A stretch of 64,000 nucleotides of DNA from Monocercomonoides exilis. Taxonomy: Eukaryota > Preaxostyla > Oxymonadida > Polymastigidae. The stretch is taken from contig LSRY02000036.1 of NCBI GenBank assembly GCA_001643675.2, forward strand, positions 910,001-974,000. Reading direction: 5' to 3'. The notes below the pieces were generated by a model. It ran no database searches, was not told the DNA's origin, and saw only the letters and a list, made by a program, of their open reading frames with translations. Every line of letters begins with the position of its first letter. Within the stretch, counting starts at the first letter, position 1. A program made the position numbers and the translations under genes. Positions 31,706-45,300 of the stretch are shown here, one piece after another.

Positions 31706-33266
31706 TTAAGATCTTTCAGATTGAGAAAGAAGAGCATCTTCCTCGCCGCTCTTCTCCTTTCGAGTGGATGTTGTGAAAACAACCACAACATGCACAAACA
31801 GCATCACAAGAAGCATCACGTCTGACAGAATTGAGAGAGCAACTGCACAAACAAAGGAAGTCACGAGATGGTTTCAGTGCCAATCATTGTTGGTTAAAGA
31901 TATTCACATCGAAACAAAAACATAATGAAGAAATTGTATCATAGAAACAAAAAGGAAATTTGGAGTTGATGACAATAACAAAATGATTAGCAAATAAAGA
32001 TAAAAAAAAAAGATAATGTGAGCACACATAAAACGATCAATTCGAGTTTTGGATAAGACTCAACCAGCTGATTATTTGCCTGTGTGAATGTGTAAAGGAA
32101 CGAGAATGCATGATATCCCAAAGGCAACACAGTGAGCAAGGCAAGAACCACATGCAGCGGAGCAGCTTTTGGAAATTTGGAGACCTAAACAAGAAATAAT
32201 AAACAAGTTATTTGGTTTATTTTCACAAATAAAATTTGTAAGTTTTTTTCATTTGAAAAAAAATCAAAAAAAGAAATAAAAAATCAATTCAAAGATTTGA
32301 AGTTTGTCTACAAATTTGAAATAAGCAAAGTTGCATACCAAATAGCTTGACATTGAGCCAATCAAAAATCCAAAGCAATTGAAAGCAGCATCAACTGCAT
32401 AAAGAACATTTCCCGAATCTGTTCGTTTTCTAAAAGCTAACAGGACAGCTGCCACACCAAAACTCATAACAGCAGAAAACTTCCCAAAGCTCGATGCAGT
32501 TCTTTGAACTCTTAAAGTATCTGCAATGAATCATTGATAAATTGAAAAATTATTTTTTAGTGAATCCAAATTTTCATACTGACTTGGGAAGAGGATAAGC
32601 CTAATTTTACAGTTCTTTGAACCATAGTCCCATGTAATCGTTCTAATGATACGATGTATATAAGAGCAGCTATTATGCTTACAACAAAGCACACAATATG
32701 ATCTGATAGAATGTGAGAATTTTTTTGGAAAAAGAAAAATGAATTAGAAATACCTGGAGACGTAACTTGCGTCGAAGGGAAAGCATGATATGTACAAAAT
32801 GCAATGACAACAAATGAGAAAGCTGTTGAAGCAATTAGATCAACATATGAATCTGAAAATTTTCAAAATATTTAAATTTGAAATTATGAAATAATTAAAA
32901 CAGAAATTCAAACAGTTCCACAATGCCAAAAAGACAAATGTAATCATAAATAAAGCAAAAATCAAAAGAATTGATGCATCAGCTTGAAGACGAAGTTGGT
33001 CATGATAACAGTCTGTTTTGTAAGTGTACTTCGAAGAACATGTCCCGAAAGCTCGGGCATATGAGACAATGGAGCAAGCAATGATGACAACAGAGTGCAC
33101 AATTCCGGTTACTAACAGCAACCAGGAAGCACAACTTGACCGTTTAATAAAACTCTTAAAGCCTGATGGTTCAGAGGTGGCAGTTGCAATCCCTAGCAAT
33201 AAAATTAGCAATAAAATAAGCTATTTCCCAAAGAAACTAGATTCCAAATTGCAAACCGTTTTCCAT
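31706..33266 (-). CDS. Polytopic (7-8 helix) membrane protein, receptor-like
   Basis: Seven exons: 33266-33257, 33192-32914, 32852-32754, 32702-32580, 32520-32339, 32184-32028 and 31842-31706. The introns are 51-185 nt with consistent phases, and the product is 328 residues. The first exon is only 10 nt (MEN plus one base) and joins to a segment ending just before the first helix. Helices: SWLLLVTGIVHSVVIIACSI, ILLIFALFMITFVFLALW, DLIASTAFSFVVIAFCTYHA, IVCFVVSIIAALIYIVSL, KFSAVMSFGVAAVLLAF, NCFGFLIGSMSSYLV, LHVVLALLTVLPLGYHAFSF and a last one around VMLLVMLFVHVVVVF. A Cys-containing loop with KYTYKTDCYHD follows helix 1. The C-tail is short and charged. No GPCR signature motif is seen. Similar in plan to 25444-26988, with weak or no sequence similarity by eye. 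Confidence 0.75.
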
Positions 33267-33380
33267 TTATCACAAAAGATTATTTTGGATTAATTGATTT
33301 CTCAAGTTATAAATTATTTATTGTTACCAAAATAAAATATCTCAAATTAGTGAAGAATTTTTTCTTTATTTCAGCTAATT

Positions 33381-36300
33381 ATGAGTATTCATGAGAAGGA
33401 AAAGACAAGGTTGCAATCGTTTTTTCAATGTCAATCTTTAGATGCAACGGCTTTATCTGAACAACACGATCTCAACGATTTGAACATTTTTCGAATACGC
33501 ATCTCTGGAGTGAATATTAAAGTTTGTTAAGAGTCTTTTGCAAAACTCACAAGAATTTTTATCGTCACGCGTCTATTTCAACAATCCGTTTTATTTTTAC
33601 CGTTTTTTTATCATTGCAGGAAGAGTGTTCAAGCATGTTAGCTTTTTCATTAAATAGAGACCAAAAGGAACTCAAAGAATTGTCAACAGACATATCCCCC
33701 ATTACTTTTAAGCCAAGATACAGGAGAGATTGCTTTGATTTTAGTTTGCTATTTTGTGAACCTTTTTAATTAACATTTTCTTATTTATTAGTTGTCCCAA
33801 CGTCGTTTATTCGTAAAGAAACCGCTTTGTTTATAATAATGTTTAAAAATGAAACATTTGCAACAACTAGCACAAACGCTTCCATTGACAAACGTTCTTC
33901 TAAAAACCGCTCTGAGGAAAGTCAATCTCATCAACTCAAAATGAAGACATCAATTTTAGGAGCAGCAATAATTTCGCTGTCAGGGATTCTTCCAACACTT
34001 GCAATTGGATTTCCGATGTACTTAATGATTCCTTTGACAAAATCAGAGAAGATTCGACCAAAAGTTCTTCCTCAGACGATGGTTTATTGGCTGAAAGGAG
34101 GAATCAAAAATGTCCAATTCCACCACATAGAACAAGCTTTAACAAACAAAGCCGCATTGATGAAGGCAGAGAAACGGAGAGCACAACGAGAAGAGATTAA
34201 AGCCAAAACACAAAGGAAAGGAACAAAGATAAAAAATATAGAAAACATTAATAGAAAGGATGAAGTGAAAAAAGAAGAAAAAGAAAAAGAAAAAGAATCA
34301 AAGGAAGCTTCGGCTGAATCTATGAACGAACAGAGCAAACCAGGACTGTCAAGCAAAGTGCTCAAAAGAGAGCGCGGCGGAATGCGAGCGCTGCAAGTTG
34401 AAGGGCAGAATGTGAATGAATCTCCCCTTGCCAACATTCTGCAGCTTTTGGAGCCAGAAATCAACAAAGGGAAACCAAGCCCTTCATCTCAACAGCCCAA
34501 TGCCTCTCCAAACTCATCTTTTTCCTCATTCTCTGGGGCCTCTGCGAAGAGCACGGCTGGTCTTGCCTTCTCTTCCACGCCTTCTGCCCCACACAATCTG
34601 TTTGCCTCGCCGTCGATGCTGGACAGCTCTGAGGACATTCAGCGGGCGTCTGAAGAGAAGCACAGCAACAAGCAGAAGAAGCAGAAGTTGATTGATAGAA
34701 ACAGAGGGAGAGAGAGCAAGAGGAGCAGAGAAGACGGGAGAGGAGAGAAGAATCTGTTCAGAAGCAGAGAGAGGCAGAAGAAGGAGGCGCAGAAGGAGAA
34801 GCATCACACAGCAACACTCCAGTTTGTGTCACTTGCACACTCACAGCACTCACAGGCATCGGATGACAAGCACAACAGAAAGGTCTCATCGCCCACTGCG
34901 TCTCCGTCGCCGTTCCATTCGCGCTCACAGTCGTTTGAGAGGATGCACATGAATGACAGCAAAGAGAAGAGGAAAGGGACACACAAGAGGAAAGATGCGA
35001 GTAGAATAACAGAAGTGACTGAAGAGAAAGAGAAGGAGGAAAGAGAAGAAGAAGAAGATGATGATGAAGAGAAAGAAGAATCCCCAATTCATTTTGAAGA
35101 GCCGAAGGGCAATTCTCACACACAACATCAGCATCATTACACACACCGCCACCGAAAGAAGCATTTTGAGAAGATGAATTTTGGAGAAGAAGAAGAAGAA
35201 GAAGAAGAAGAAGAAGAAGAAGAACAAGAACAAGAACAAGAGATGGAAGAGGAGCAGAGTGAGGAGCCGAAGAGAAAGAGCAGTACACAACAGGATTTGG
35301 ATGGGTGGAGAGAAGAGGAGATGGAAGAGGGAAATGATGATGACAATGGAGATGAGAAGGAGAAGAAGAAGGAGACGAAGAAGGGGAAAAGAAGCAAAAG
35401 AAGTGGAAGAGGCAAAGGAGGAGAAAGAGAAGGAAGAGAAGGAAGAGGAGAAAGTGATATGGAAGAGATGAGAGGCAATGAAATGAATGATTCGTCGAGT
35501 GATGTGATCAAATTGGATGACTTTCAAAATGTGAAGATTGACAATTTGGATGATGAAGCGAAGGCGCCTTCGTCTGATGGCAGAGAAGAAGAGAAGAAGA
35601 AGAATAAAAGAGGAAAGGATGATGATGGTGATGGCGATGGTGATGAGATGCAAAGAATAGAAACACCAATAAGAGAAGAAGACAAAACAGCACAAAGCAG
35701 AAAAAGAGAGAAAGAAGGAGAAGTCAAATTAGATGGGAACATTTCAGAGTCATCCAGCAGACACAAACAGATGGAAGCAGAAGCAGAAGCAGAAGGAGCA
35801 TCAGCAGCAGTTGCGATTGAGATGGGCGAGGCAGAAGCGCCGGAACAGGCAGAGGCGCCTATTTTGGATGACAATCCATTTGACACGTTTCAAATAGCAT
35901 CTGAAAGCAGCAGACACGAAGAGAGCTCAAATGACTCAGCATTGTTTGCGCTGAATGGAGACAACAACAAAACACCAGAGCAATCACAGACCACACCACA
36001 GGCATCAGAACACGAAGTGCCAGCCATCCAGACACAGCCGTATGGATACTCCACTCCCTCCTCTTCTCAGGCACTCACCCTCTCTCTCTTAACAGACGTG
36101 GAATCTGGTACAAGCATCACCCTCCCTAGCGAAGGAGCTATTGGACAGCCTCTGCCACGTGTGGGCACACCGAAGATAACAAACATCTGGGACGACGACG
36201 CAATCGTGGCGACAATCACACTCGAAATGCGTCTTATTCGCATCTTTCCGAATGTGCAGTCGATTCCACAGCCAGTGATTGTACCGCTGACAGAAGAGGA

Positions 36301-39300
36301 GACAGTGCAGGTGAGGAAGCAGAGGATGGACGAGAGGGCAGAGAAGGAGAGGCAGATGAAGGAGGAGAAGATGGAGAAGGAGAGGAGGAAGGAGGAGAGG
36401 AGGAAGAAGAGCAAAAGAAAGAAGAAGAACTCTGCAAAGAGAAAGAAGAAGTCGCACAATTCTTCTTCATCCAGACGCAAATCGAAACATTCGTCTCGCT
36501 CGAAGACACAATCGCAGTCGCAATCACAGTCAAAATCTCATTCAACCAAACACTCAGAAACATCAGGAGAGCATAAGCATAAGCATCACCACCATCATCA
36601 TCACAACAAAAGCAAAAGCAAAAACAACAAAAACAGTCATCGTCACTCACATCAGAGCACACACAATGGACATCACGAACACAGCAGCAGCACTCAGAAG
36701 AAGTACTCTGAAGATCAGATGAGAGAAGGGAATTATGAAAGTGCAGAGAGAAATGAAAGGGAAGAAAGGGAAGAAAGAGCAAATGAGAATGAGTTGGGCA
36801 ACAATCTTTTGGACACACCTTCCAATTCGTTTGTTCCGCCTCGCTCTGCCCTCTGCCCTGAGCCTGCCCCGCTGAATGCAGAAATGGACCGCCCTTTCGT
36901 CTCTTCTTCTCTCTCTCCATCGCCCTCGCCTTCTCCTCCTCACTCCAATTCACATTCTCATTCTCATTCTCATTCACACTCACACTCACACTCATATTCA
37001 CCTTCTCCCTTCACTTCACTCAACCCTTCCGCCCTCCCTCCCAATGACACATCCTTCCAGCCATATTCCCCTTCACCCGAAGCAGAATACAACATGTCCA
37101 AACACCGCTCCCTCACTTTCTCTCAGCTCCCCCACCACTCATTTCACCACTCCCACTCACAGTCTCTTTCCTTCCCTGTCTCTCTGAACAACGGCCCTCC
37201 CTCTCCTCGCTCACTTGTGCAGTCTTCGACTGTCTCTATCTTTCCTCGTTCCGCTGAACAACAACCACAACCACAATCACAACAACAACAGAATCTTCAT
37301 TCATCTCCGCCTGCTGCTGAGAACAGGCCCATCGCCCTCTCCCACTCAAATGCCTCAGCCACTGACTCCTCAGCCGCTGCCTCAACCTCCTCCACCCGCC
37401 AAGAGCAGTTCATCATCCCCTCCATCGATGCTCTGCAGACAACAGAGCGCGACCCACTCACGCCCACATCGATGTCCCCCCTCTTCCTCCCTTCCTCTCC
37501 TTTCCTGTCGTCTTCGCTGCATCACCAGCTGCTCCACCACTCCATCACAAACACCAACATTGAGGCATCAACTGCTGTGAAGAATGAGTGTGTGTCTCCT
37601 GCTGAGAGTGCACCGGACATGCCTCTGTTGAGACTGCCCTCACACGTGCGTTCTCGTTCGTGTTCGTATGACAGCAGCTTCAAGACAGAGGTACCTGCTG
37701 CTCAGAATGAAGAGTACAAGGAGCAGGCGAATGAGCAGTATCACACCATCGACATATCATCCACATCGACAAAGAAGAACAATCTGTCTCAGGAAGACTG
37801 TCAGACACAGCAGCCAAGCACTTTTTCTTCTTCTTCTTCTTCTTCTGAAGCACATCCTCTTCTGTCTGCTCAACCACTCTCATTAACAGCCGACTCAAAT
37901 AACACTCAACATAACAATAGCATTAATCCATCCACACGTCATCCACTAGCATCGTCCTTCTCCTCCTCTGCCCTTCCCTCTCCAACAGGCATCTCCTTCC
38001 TCCCGATCCCTCTGGACGATGGCTGCCACATGGAACAGAATGCATTTCGCTCCAAATTCCACTCCTCTCCCTTTGGCGGTGTGCAAAGCGATGCTCTTCA
38101 GAACTCCCTTACAGAACAGCCGCTGAACACACTGAAGATGAGTCTGCCTGCTCTGCCTGCTCTTCCTCATTCACTCGACATTTCACAAGACACTCACGAT
38201 GCATCACACAACGTGACTGGATCAGATGATCATTCCACTTCAAACAACAACTTGCAACTGCCTTCTTCTTCTCCTTTCTTTCCTTCTTCTTCATCATCTT
38301 CCTCCTCTTCCTCCTTTTCTTCCTCTTTTTCTGTGAAAGCACACTCAGATTCACTGGATGTCATGCACACTTCCTCTTCCCAGCAGGAGATGGCTGGTCT
38401 GCCTGCTTCTCACACATCAGTGCCTTCTTCTCTGTTCTCACCCGATCTGCTCACTGGCAATCAACAAGACTCCTCAAAGGCAAACAACGAAGACAATCAG
38501 AATGAAATAGAGGGAATGAAGGAGTTGCAGATGAATGAGCAGAAAGGTGATAATATTGAATGCGGTGGAAGAGGAGAAGAGGCACAAGAGGCAGAAGAAC
38601 AAAAGATAGGAAAGGGTGAATACTATCAAAAGGGCAATGATGCAACTGGCGATGATGATATTGCACATCTGAAAGATGAGGACGACAAAGCAATAAACAT
38701 GAAAAGTCCCAAAAAGAATGAAAAACAGCAACGTCGGCAGAAAGAGCGTGGTTCAGACAGTTCAGCGCGCTCAGTCTCTTCCACCTCGTCTGCGGCCTCT
38801 CATTCGTCGTGTGCCTCTTCACGTGGCTCTTCTCTGCCAACATCTGCAGACACAGAGACAACTGGCTGTGCTGCCTCTGGCACAGACACCTCCAACGACT
38901 CCTCCACACAGCCCAACCACTCTCCTTCTCTCTCTTCAACTCCTCCTCCTCCTTCTCTTCCGTCTTCTCTTCCTCCAAAGCCTCCCTCGGTCGACATCAG
39001 CAATGTCTTCTCCACTCCCTCTGGCGCTCTTGTGAGGGTGCATCCACGGCCTTATCGCCCTGTGCAGGTGCGGATGCAGCTGTTCTGGTGTGAAGCAGCA
39101 GCAAAAGTGAATCATCCGATCGAGAAGAAGACAAGAGACGAGCTGGATGTGCTGGAGGAGGAGCTCAGCAGAAGAGCAAGTGGATTGAATAGAAACAGCA
39201 GCAATAAAAGGAATGAAAAGGGGAATAGTCACAATGATAAGAATGGTACGATGTCGTCTGAACTTCCAGCAGAGTTGTTGAATGAGTCTCGTTTGGTGCT

Positions 39301-42300
39301 GTCTGCAGATGGCAACAAGAACAGCACAAATGGCACACAACAGCAAACAGAAGGAAAAGAAGGCAGAGAAAGTGAAAAAAGCAACATCCACAAAAAGAGC
39401 AAGCGTCGAGAGAGAGTGCGCCAGCTGAACAGCCATCTGAGTGGGCGGGTGATTGTGCGAGTGCGAACAACCGATGCGAAGTCTGAGGTGCTCCAGTCGC
39501 ACCCAGCCACCTTTGCCACCATCAGAGATCCAAACAACCCGACGCGGCTGAAGAAGCTGCGGCAGAGGGGATTCTTCTTTGAGGAGATGAGTGTGGTGTC
39601 TGATGTGCGGTCACCGCTTGTTCTCTCTCTCATCTCGCAGCATCCACTCCAGGTGGATGATACCAACTCCTTCCAGCTGTCACATTCTGTTGAGTTCCTG
39701 TCAGTGCCTGCCTTTGACAACCCCACCCACGACTACGAGCCCCACTCCCTCACACGCCCTCCTTCTGCCTCGACTGTTGCCTCTCTTCCCTCTCAGATCA
39801 CCTCCTTCATCACTCCCCAGATGCTGCAGAACCACCGCCTGTCACAGCCGAATATCACCGTGGGACATCCAAAGAAGTTCTCTGAAGGCACATTGATGTC
39901 TGTGGCTATCTCACTCGCCGATGCAGCTGTCCACGAAAATGCCACTTTTTTAGTCAGATTTGTGGATGTGCGGCGTGGCTATGCTCTTTCCATTGCAATG
40001 AGAGTGTCTTCACTCCCTCTTCTCCCGCGTCTGCCTGTCAATCCATCCACTTTTGTGCCTCGCCTGGCATTTGGTGTTGGCTACACCATAGCTTCCAGGC
40101 AGATGGCACACGCACCCACTCCGCCTGTGGTGGTGGGGCGTGTCGTGAAGGACAGAATGCGATACTGGGAAGACACAGCAGAAAAGGCAGACAACGAAGC
40201 CAATGAGCTGCCGCTGTATGCAGATGGGTTTCCGTATGAGAGACTGCCATTTGTGTGTGTGCCTGTGAAGAGCATATCATCTTTTGAGGATGAGCTGCTG
40301 GGGGAGACAGACGAAGGAGAGGATGAAAGTGACTCAGACGAGGATGAAGAAGGAAATGGGGTGAACCCTTCTTCAATCACGACAAATGAGGAAGCAGAGG
40401 CGAATGGAGAAAGCGCAAATGACAGAACAGCCAATGCAGGTGACCTGAAGAGTGATGCGCAGATTGCCAAACAGAAAGGGAAGACAACATCAAACGCACA
40501 GCCAACATCTTCTCTGTCATCATCATCCACTTCAATTGTTTCATCTTCCTCCTCTTCCTCTTCCTCTTCTGCCTCATCCACCTCATCCAGCAGAAAGTCC
40601 GATCTTCAGATCAACCCACCGCCCATCCAGTCACTCGAAACAGAAGAGTCAAGCGATTCCTCTTCCTCAAACAGAAATCTCTTTGCCAGTCTGTTTGAGA
40701 TGCTCCTCCCTTCCTTCCCTGGCGACATCGAAGTTGATCCTTCGCTCTGTCCTCCGCTCATCTCGTTTGACTTGAACATCTCTTCAGCCCCCCTTTCCTC
40801 TTTCCTCGCTCTTTTGTCTGCAACCGCCTTCGCCAGGCAGCATGGCATTGCTGTCTCAGACACTCGCGAAGTGCTCCGTCTGCGTGGTGCTATTCCTGCC
40901 CCTTCGTTCTCTGGCTCTCCTTCTTTCGCCTTCCTCCCTTCTCCCTCCGCTGCTTCGATTGCTCTGCTCCAGGATCCTGATAAGCCTCCTGCGTATTATG
41001 TGCCTTCGATGCAGAAGAAGAAGCAGAAGGGGAAAGAGAAAGAGAAAGAGAAAGAAGTTGGAGGAGCACAAAACGAAGGAGATAAAACAAACAAAACAGG
41101 TGCAGATGAATCAGCCAATCAGCTTTCTGATGCCAAGCTGCCTGCAAATGAACTGAGCTCATCTGTTTCTGATCGCAAAGTTCGAACACTCCCTCCTCTC
41201 CGCCCTGTTCCCCCGACTTATGCTCTTCCCCCTTCAGTCATCTTGTCTGTCTTCTACACCACGCCCCTCCCTCCTCCTTCAAGGGACATCTGCTTTGTGT
41301 CCATCATCAACCACCAAGGTGCCTCAGATTCGGTCCACTCATTTATTGACTCAACATTCCTGCTCCACCAAAGAGCAGCTGTTGCACTGGAGTTTTATGC
41401 ACCGGTTATTCAGCACGACACGAAGAAGACGGTGATTGAGAAGATGGCTGAGAGGATGCTGTCGACGCCAAAGGAAGGAGGAGGAGGTGGTGGTGGTGAG
41501 AAGGAGAGGGAGAAGGAGAAGAAAAAAGAGAAGAGGAGAGAGAAAGGAAAGGAGAAGGAGAAAGAGAAAGAGAAGCAAGAAAAGAGAAATGCAGAAGAAG
41601 AGACGAAAGAGAAGGCAAAGAGAGACAGAACAGCAAATGAACTGAATGAAAGAGAGGAGATCAACGAAGAGTCGTGTTCAGAGTCAGACGATGAGATTGT
41701 TCGGAGGCTGTTTCAAGAGAATGAGAAGGTGATTGCAGCACAAAAACAGACCTTTCTCATGCTGAAGGGAGTGACACTGACTGCTCTAATGGACGAGTCA
41801 TCTGACCAGGTTTGCTCTGAAAATGAACTCTTTTTTAATAATATTTGAGTTTTCTAATAAAAAAATCATATTTTTTTTCATAAATTCATTTTTTATTCAT
41901 TATTTTCTCTTTCTATTTCTCTCTCTTTATTTTGCTTGTTTTCCTTCAGTTCAAACTGCTTCGTCTGACCAACTGTATCCGGAAGATGTCTCTCTTCTGC
42001 CCAGCCATGCCCATCAACACTTTTGACGATGTTGCTTTTTCTCCTCTCCAAATTGAGTTTGGAGTTACTCCGCTTCGTTTCTCTCATCTTGCGCGGCAGC
42101 TGAGCTGGCTGAAGAGAGTGAAGAGGGGAGTGTATCCGAGCGATGGCTGTGACGAGATTGTGAGAGAGGAAGGGGAAGAAGGAGAGGATGAGATGGCGCA
42201 GATCGATCTGACGGATGTGCTGAGTGTGATGATGGAGATGAAGGCATCGAAGATCAGAAGAGAGAAAAGACATGTGAAGGAGATTGATGATGGAATGATA

Positions 42301-45300
42301 CAAGATGAAGGAGCGGATGGAATGGAACAGAAAATGAAAGAAGAACCAAAATCAAAAGATGAAGCTGAAACAGACAGCAAAACAAAAGATGATTTGAAGG
42401 AGACAGAAAAAGAGAAGGAGAAAGAGAAGGAAGATGGAAAAGACGATACAGAAGAAGACGAATATCTTTCACAGATGCTGCAGAAGGCGCAGGATGAAGT
42501 GGATCGGAAGGAGAAGGAGAGAAAGAAAGAGGAAACAAACAGAAGAGAAAAGCAACGAAAAGCACAAATGAAAGAAGAGAATGATTCATCAGAGGAAGAA
42601 AGTAGCGAGATGAAGCAGACAAAGGAACAGAAAAGCAAAGAAGGAACGAGCTTAATTCCAACAGGAATTCCATTTGATGAAATATCAACTCTGATTGAGA
42701 CAGTCAGCACACGCAAATTGGAAGACGAAGGAGAAATTCGAATGATTATTGGCAATTTGCAGAAGGACAATCAAAAGAAGAAGGCAAATGCAGACAAGAA
42801 GAAGATGACAAAAGAAGAGAAAGCGTCGATGCTTGCGATGGAAGTGGTTGAAAGAGGAGTGGCTGGACAGAAAGAAGAGACTGCAAATGAAGAAGGCACT
42901 GAAGAAGGGGAAGAGGAAGAGAATGAAGAAGAGGATGTTTTTGATGATATCTTTTCGAGTGATGCAGGGTGGGAGAGTGTGGAATCGAATGAAGATGAGC
43001 ATTCAAATGAACTCAGCACGAAAGAGAAAGTGGTTGTGACAAAAGAAGGAGAAGAAGGAGAAGGAGAAGGAGAAAACGAGGAAGATACGATGCGACTCTT
43101 GGAGACTGAGGAAGATGAAGATTATGTGTATGGCTGGTTTGCATGCAGTGATGGAACACAAACAAAGAAAAAGAAGATAAAGAAGAAGAAAATGAATAAG
43201 ATGTCTGAAGGAAGCAGAAGCAAGTTTTCTATTCTGAGAGGAGAAGACAGAAGAGTTGGAGTTGTGAAAAGTGTGGTTGATTCACATTCAACACTTTCAC
43301 TGCGAAGGAAGAGGAATGCAATGAACAGAGGGAAAGCAGAAGTGATTGAAGAAGATGGAGGGGAAGGGAAAGAGCTGAGACTGATGTATCCATCTTCGAG
43401 TGTGTCGTGTGCGCCTTCATTGCCAGATGCTGATGATCCCATTTGGAAAGACAAGGAAGAAGGAGAAATGGATGAGGATGAACTGAAGACGAGGAAGAAG
43501 AAGGGAAAGAAGAGGAAATCTCTGATGGGAGCAAACAATGAACAAGATTCAACAAGTTTGTTGGCGGAGCAGAGGAACGAAGGAACTGCTTCTTCTTTGA
43601 AGAAAAAGAGAAAGAAGAAGAAGAAAGGAAATGGCAATGGAAATGCAATAGCTGATCAAGGCAAAACAAGCATCACAGAAATGATCATCAAATCGCTCGA
43701 GGAGCAGGTCGAGGCAGAAACAGCAAGCAAAGCACAATCAGCTGCTGTTGTAATAAACAGAGACAAGCCTGTTCCTCTAATGCAGGGAGACCAATGGGAC
43801 AGCCAGCCACAAGAGAATGAGAGTGCAGAGGGCAACCATTTCTTGTTGGGAAGTCCTCAATCAGACAGCTTCTGCACATTGGCACAGACATCCACGCCTG
43901 CACTGAATCTCCTCTCCACTCCGTCCAATTCAAACACTCCCTTCTTGTCTCCTGTTGGCACACCCTCGTCCATCACCCCGCTGCTGGCACAGCCACACAG
44001 AAGAGCCATTTCGCAGATTCAGCTCGACATGTCCTTTGGGAAGGAAGAGCAGAATGGGCATTCGGGGGCATCTGGCAGTGGATTGAAGGAGTCAGACAGA
44101 AAAAGCGATGCTTTGCTGACGAAGTCTAAGAAAGTGATGCCTTCTTATGCCAAGTCAAGTGCATCTATGATGCCTGTGGTTAAGAAGTCAGGTGCACAGC
44201 TGCTTCAGGAAGAGGAGCAAAGGCATATTGAAGAACTGAAGGAGCAATTGGAAAAGGAGAGAGAGGCTGAAAGGAAGATGCAGGAGGAAGAGAAAGAAAG
44301 AGAGAGAAAGAGGAAAGAGGAAGCGGAGGAGAAGAAGAAGCAGGAAGAGTTGGCGCTGAAGAAGGCGATGCACGATGCGAAGAAGAAGTTTGAAGAGGAA
44401 GAGAGGCAGCGGAGACAGGAGATGGAGAAGATGAAGAGGGAGAAGCGAAAGAGGGAAGAACAAGAAAGGCAAAGAAGGAGGTTTGTGCAGCAGGTGCGGT
44501 CGAAGCTGACGGTGCTGATGGAGAATGAGAAGGCGAGCAGAGAAGACACGCTACAGATGCTGTCGCAGCTGGATGTGGATGCATACAGCATCCTGACGAA
44601 GGAGGAGATCATTCAGCAGGCAGAGCGGGAGAGAGAGACGCTGGCGATGACGATTGAAGATCTGAGGCAGAGGGAGGAGTGGATAGCAGAGGTGACGAAG
44701 AGGCAGATGGTAAAGGTGGATGAAGACGTGTCGCACATCCGCCACCCGAACGACCCGACAGAAGAGGAGCTGTTGGAGATGAGGAGGAAAGAGAGGATGA
44801 GGAGAAGAGAGCTGAAGAGGAAGAAGATGCAGGAGCGGAAGGAGAGGCAGCTGCGGAAGGAGGAAGAGAAGTTGATGGAGGAAGAGACGAGGCTGCGGCT
44901 GATGTTCTTCAAGAAAGTCGAAGTAACTGGCACGAAAGTGACGAAGATGGAGATGGATGCGTGTGATCAGAGCGCACTGGCCATTCCAACACAGGCAGAA
45001 GAGGACAACATGAAAGCATTAGGAATACCAATTCCAGAGGAAGATGAGACAGTCAGACGAGCAGGCTTTGTGAAGACACGTCTGCGGATTATGGACAACC
45101 ACGACGATCACTTCCAGACGAAGTCGAAACAGGAGGTGACATTTGTGGACACGAATGTGCTGCTGATTCCGACGTCGGAGGAGATGGAGGAGGAGGAGAG
45201 AATGTTTATGGGGCTGCCTATTCCTGATGATGAAGGAACAGAAACAGAGGAAGAGACAGACCTGAAGGATGAAGACACGCTTGAAGACGAAGATGCTCTG

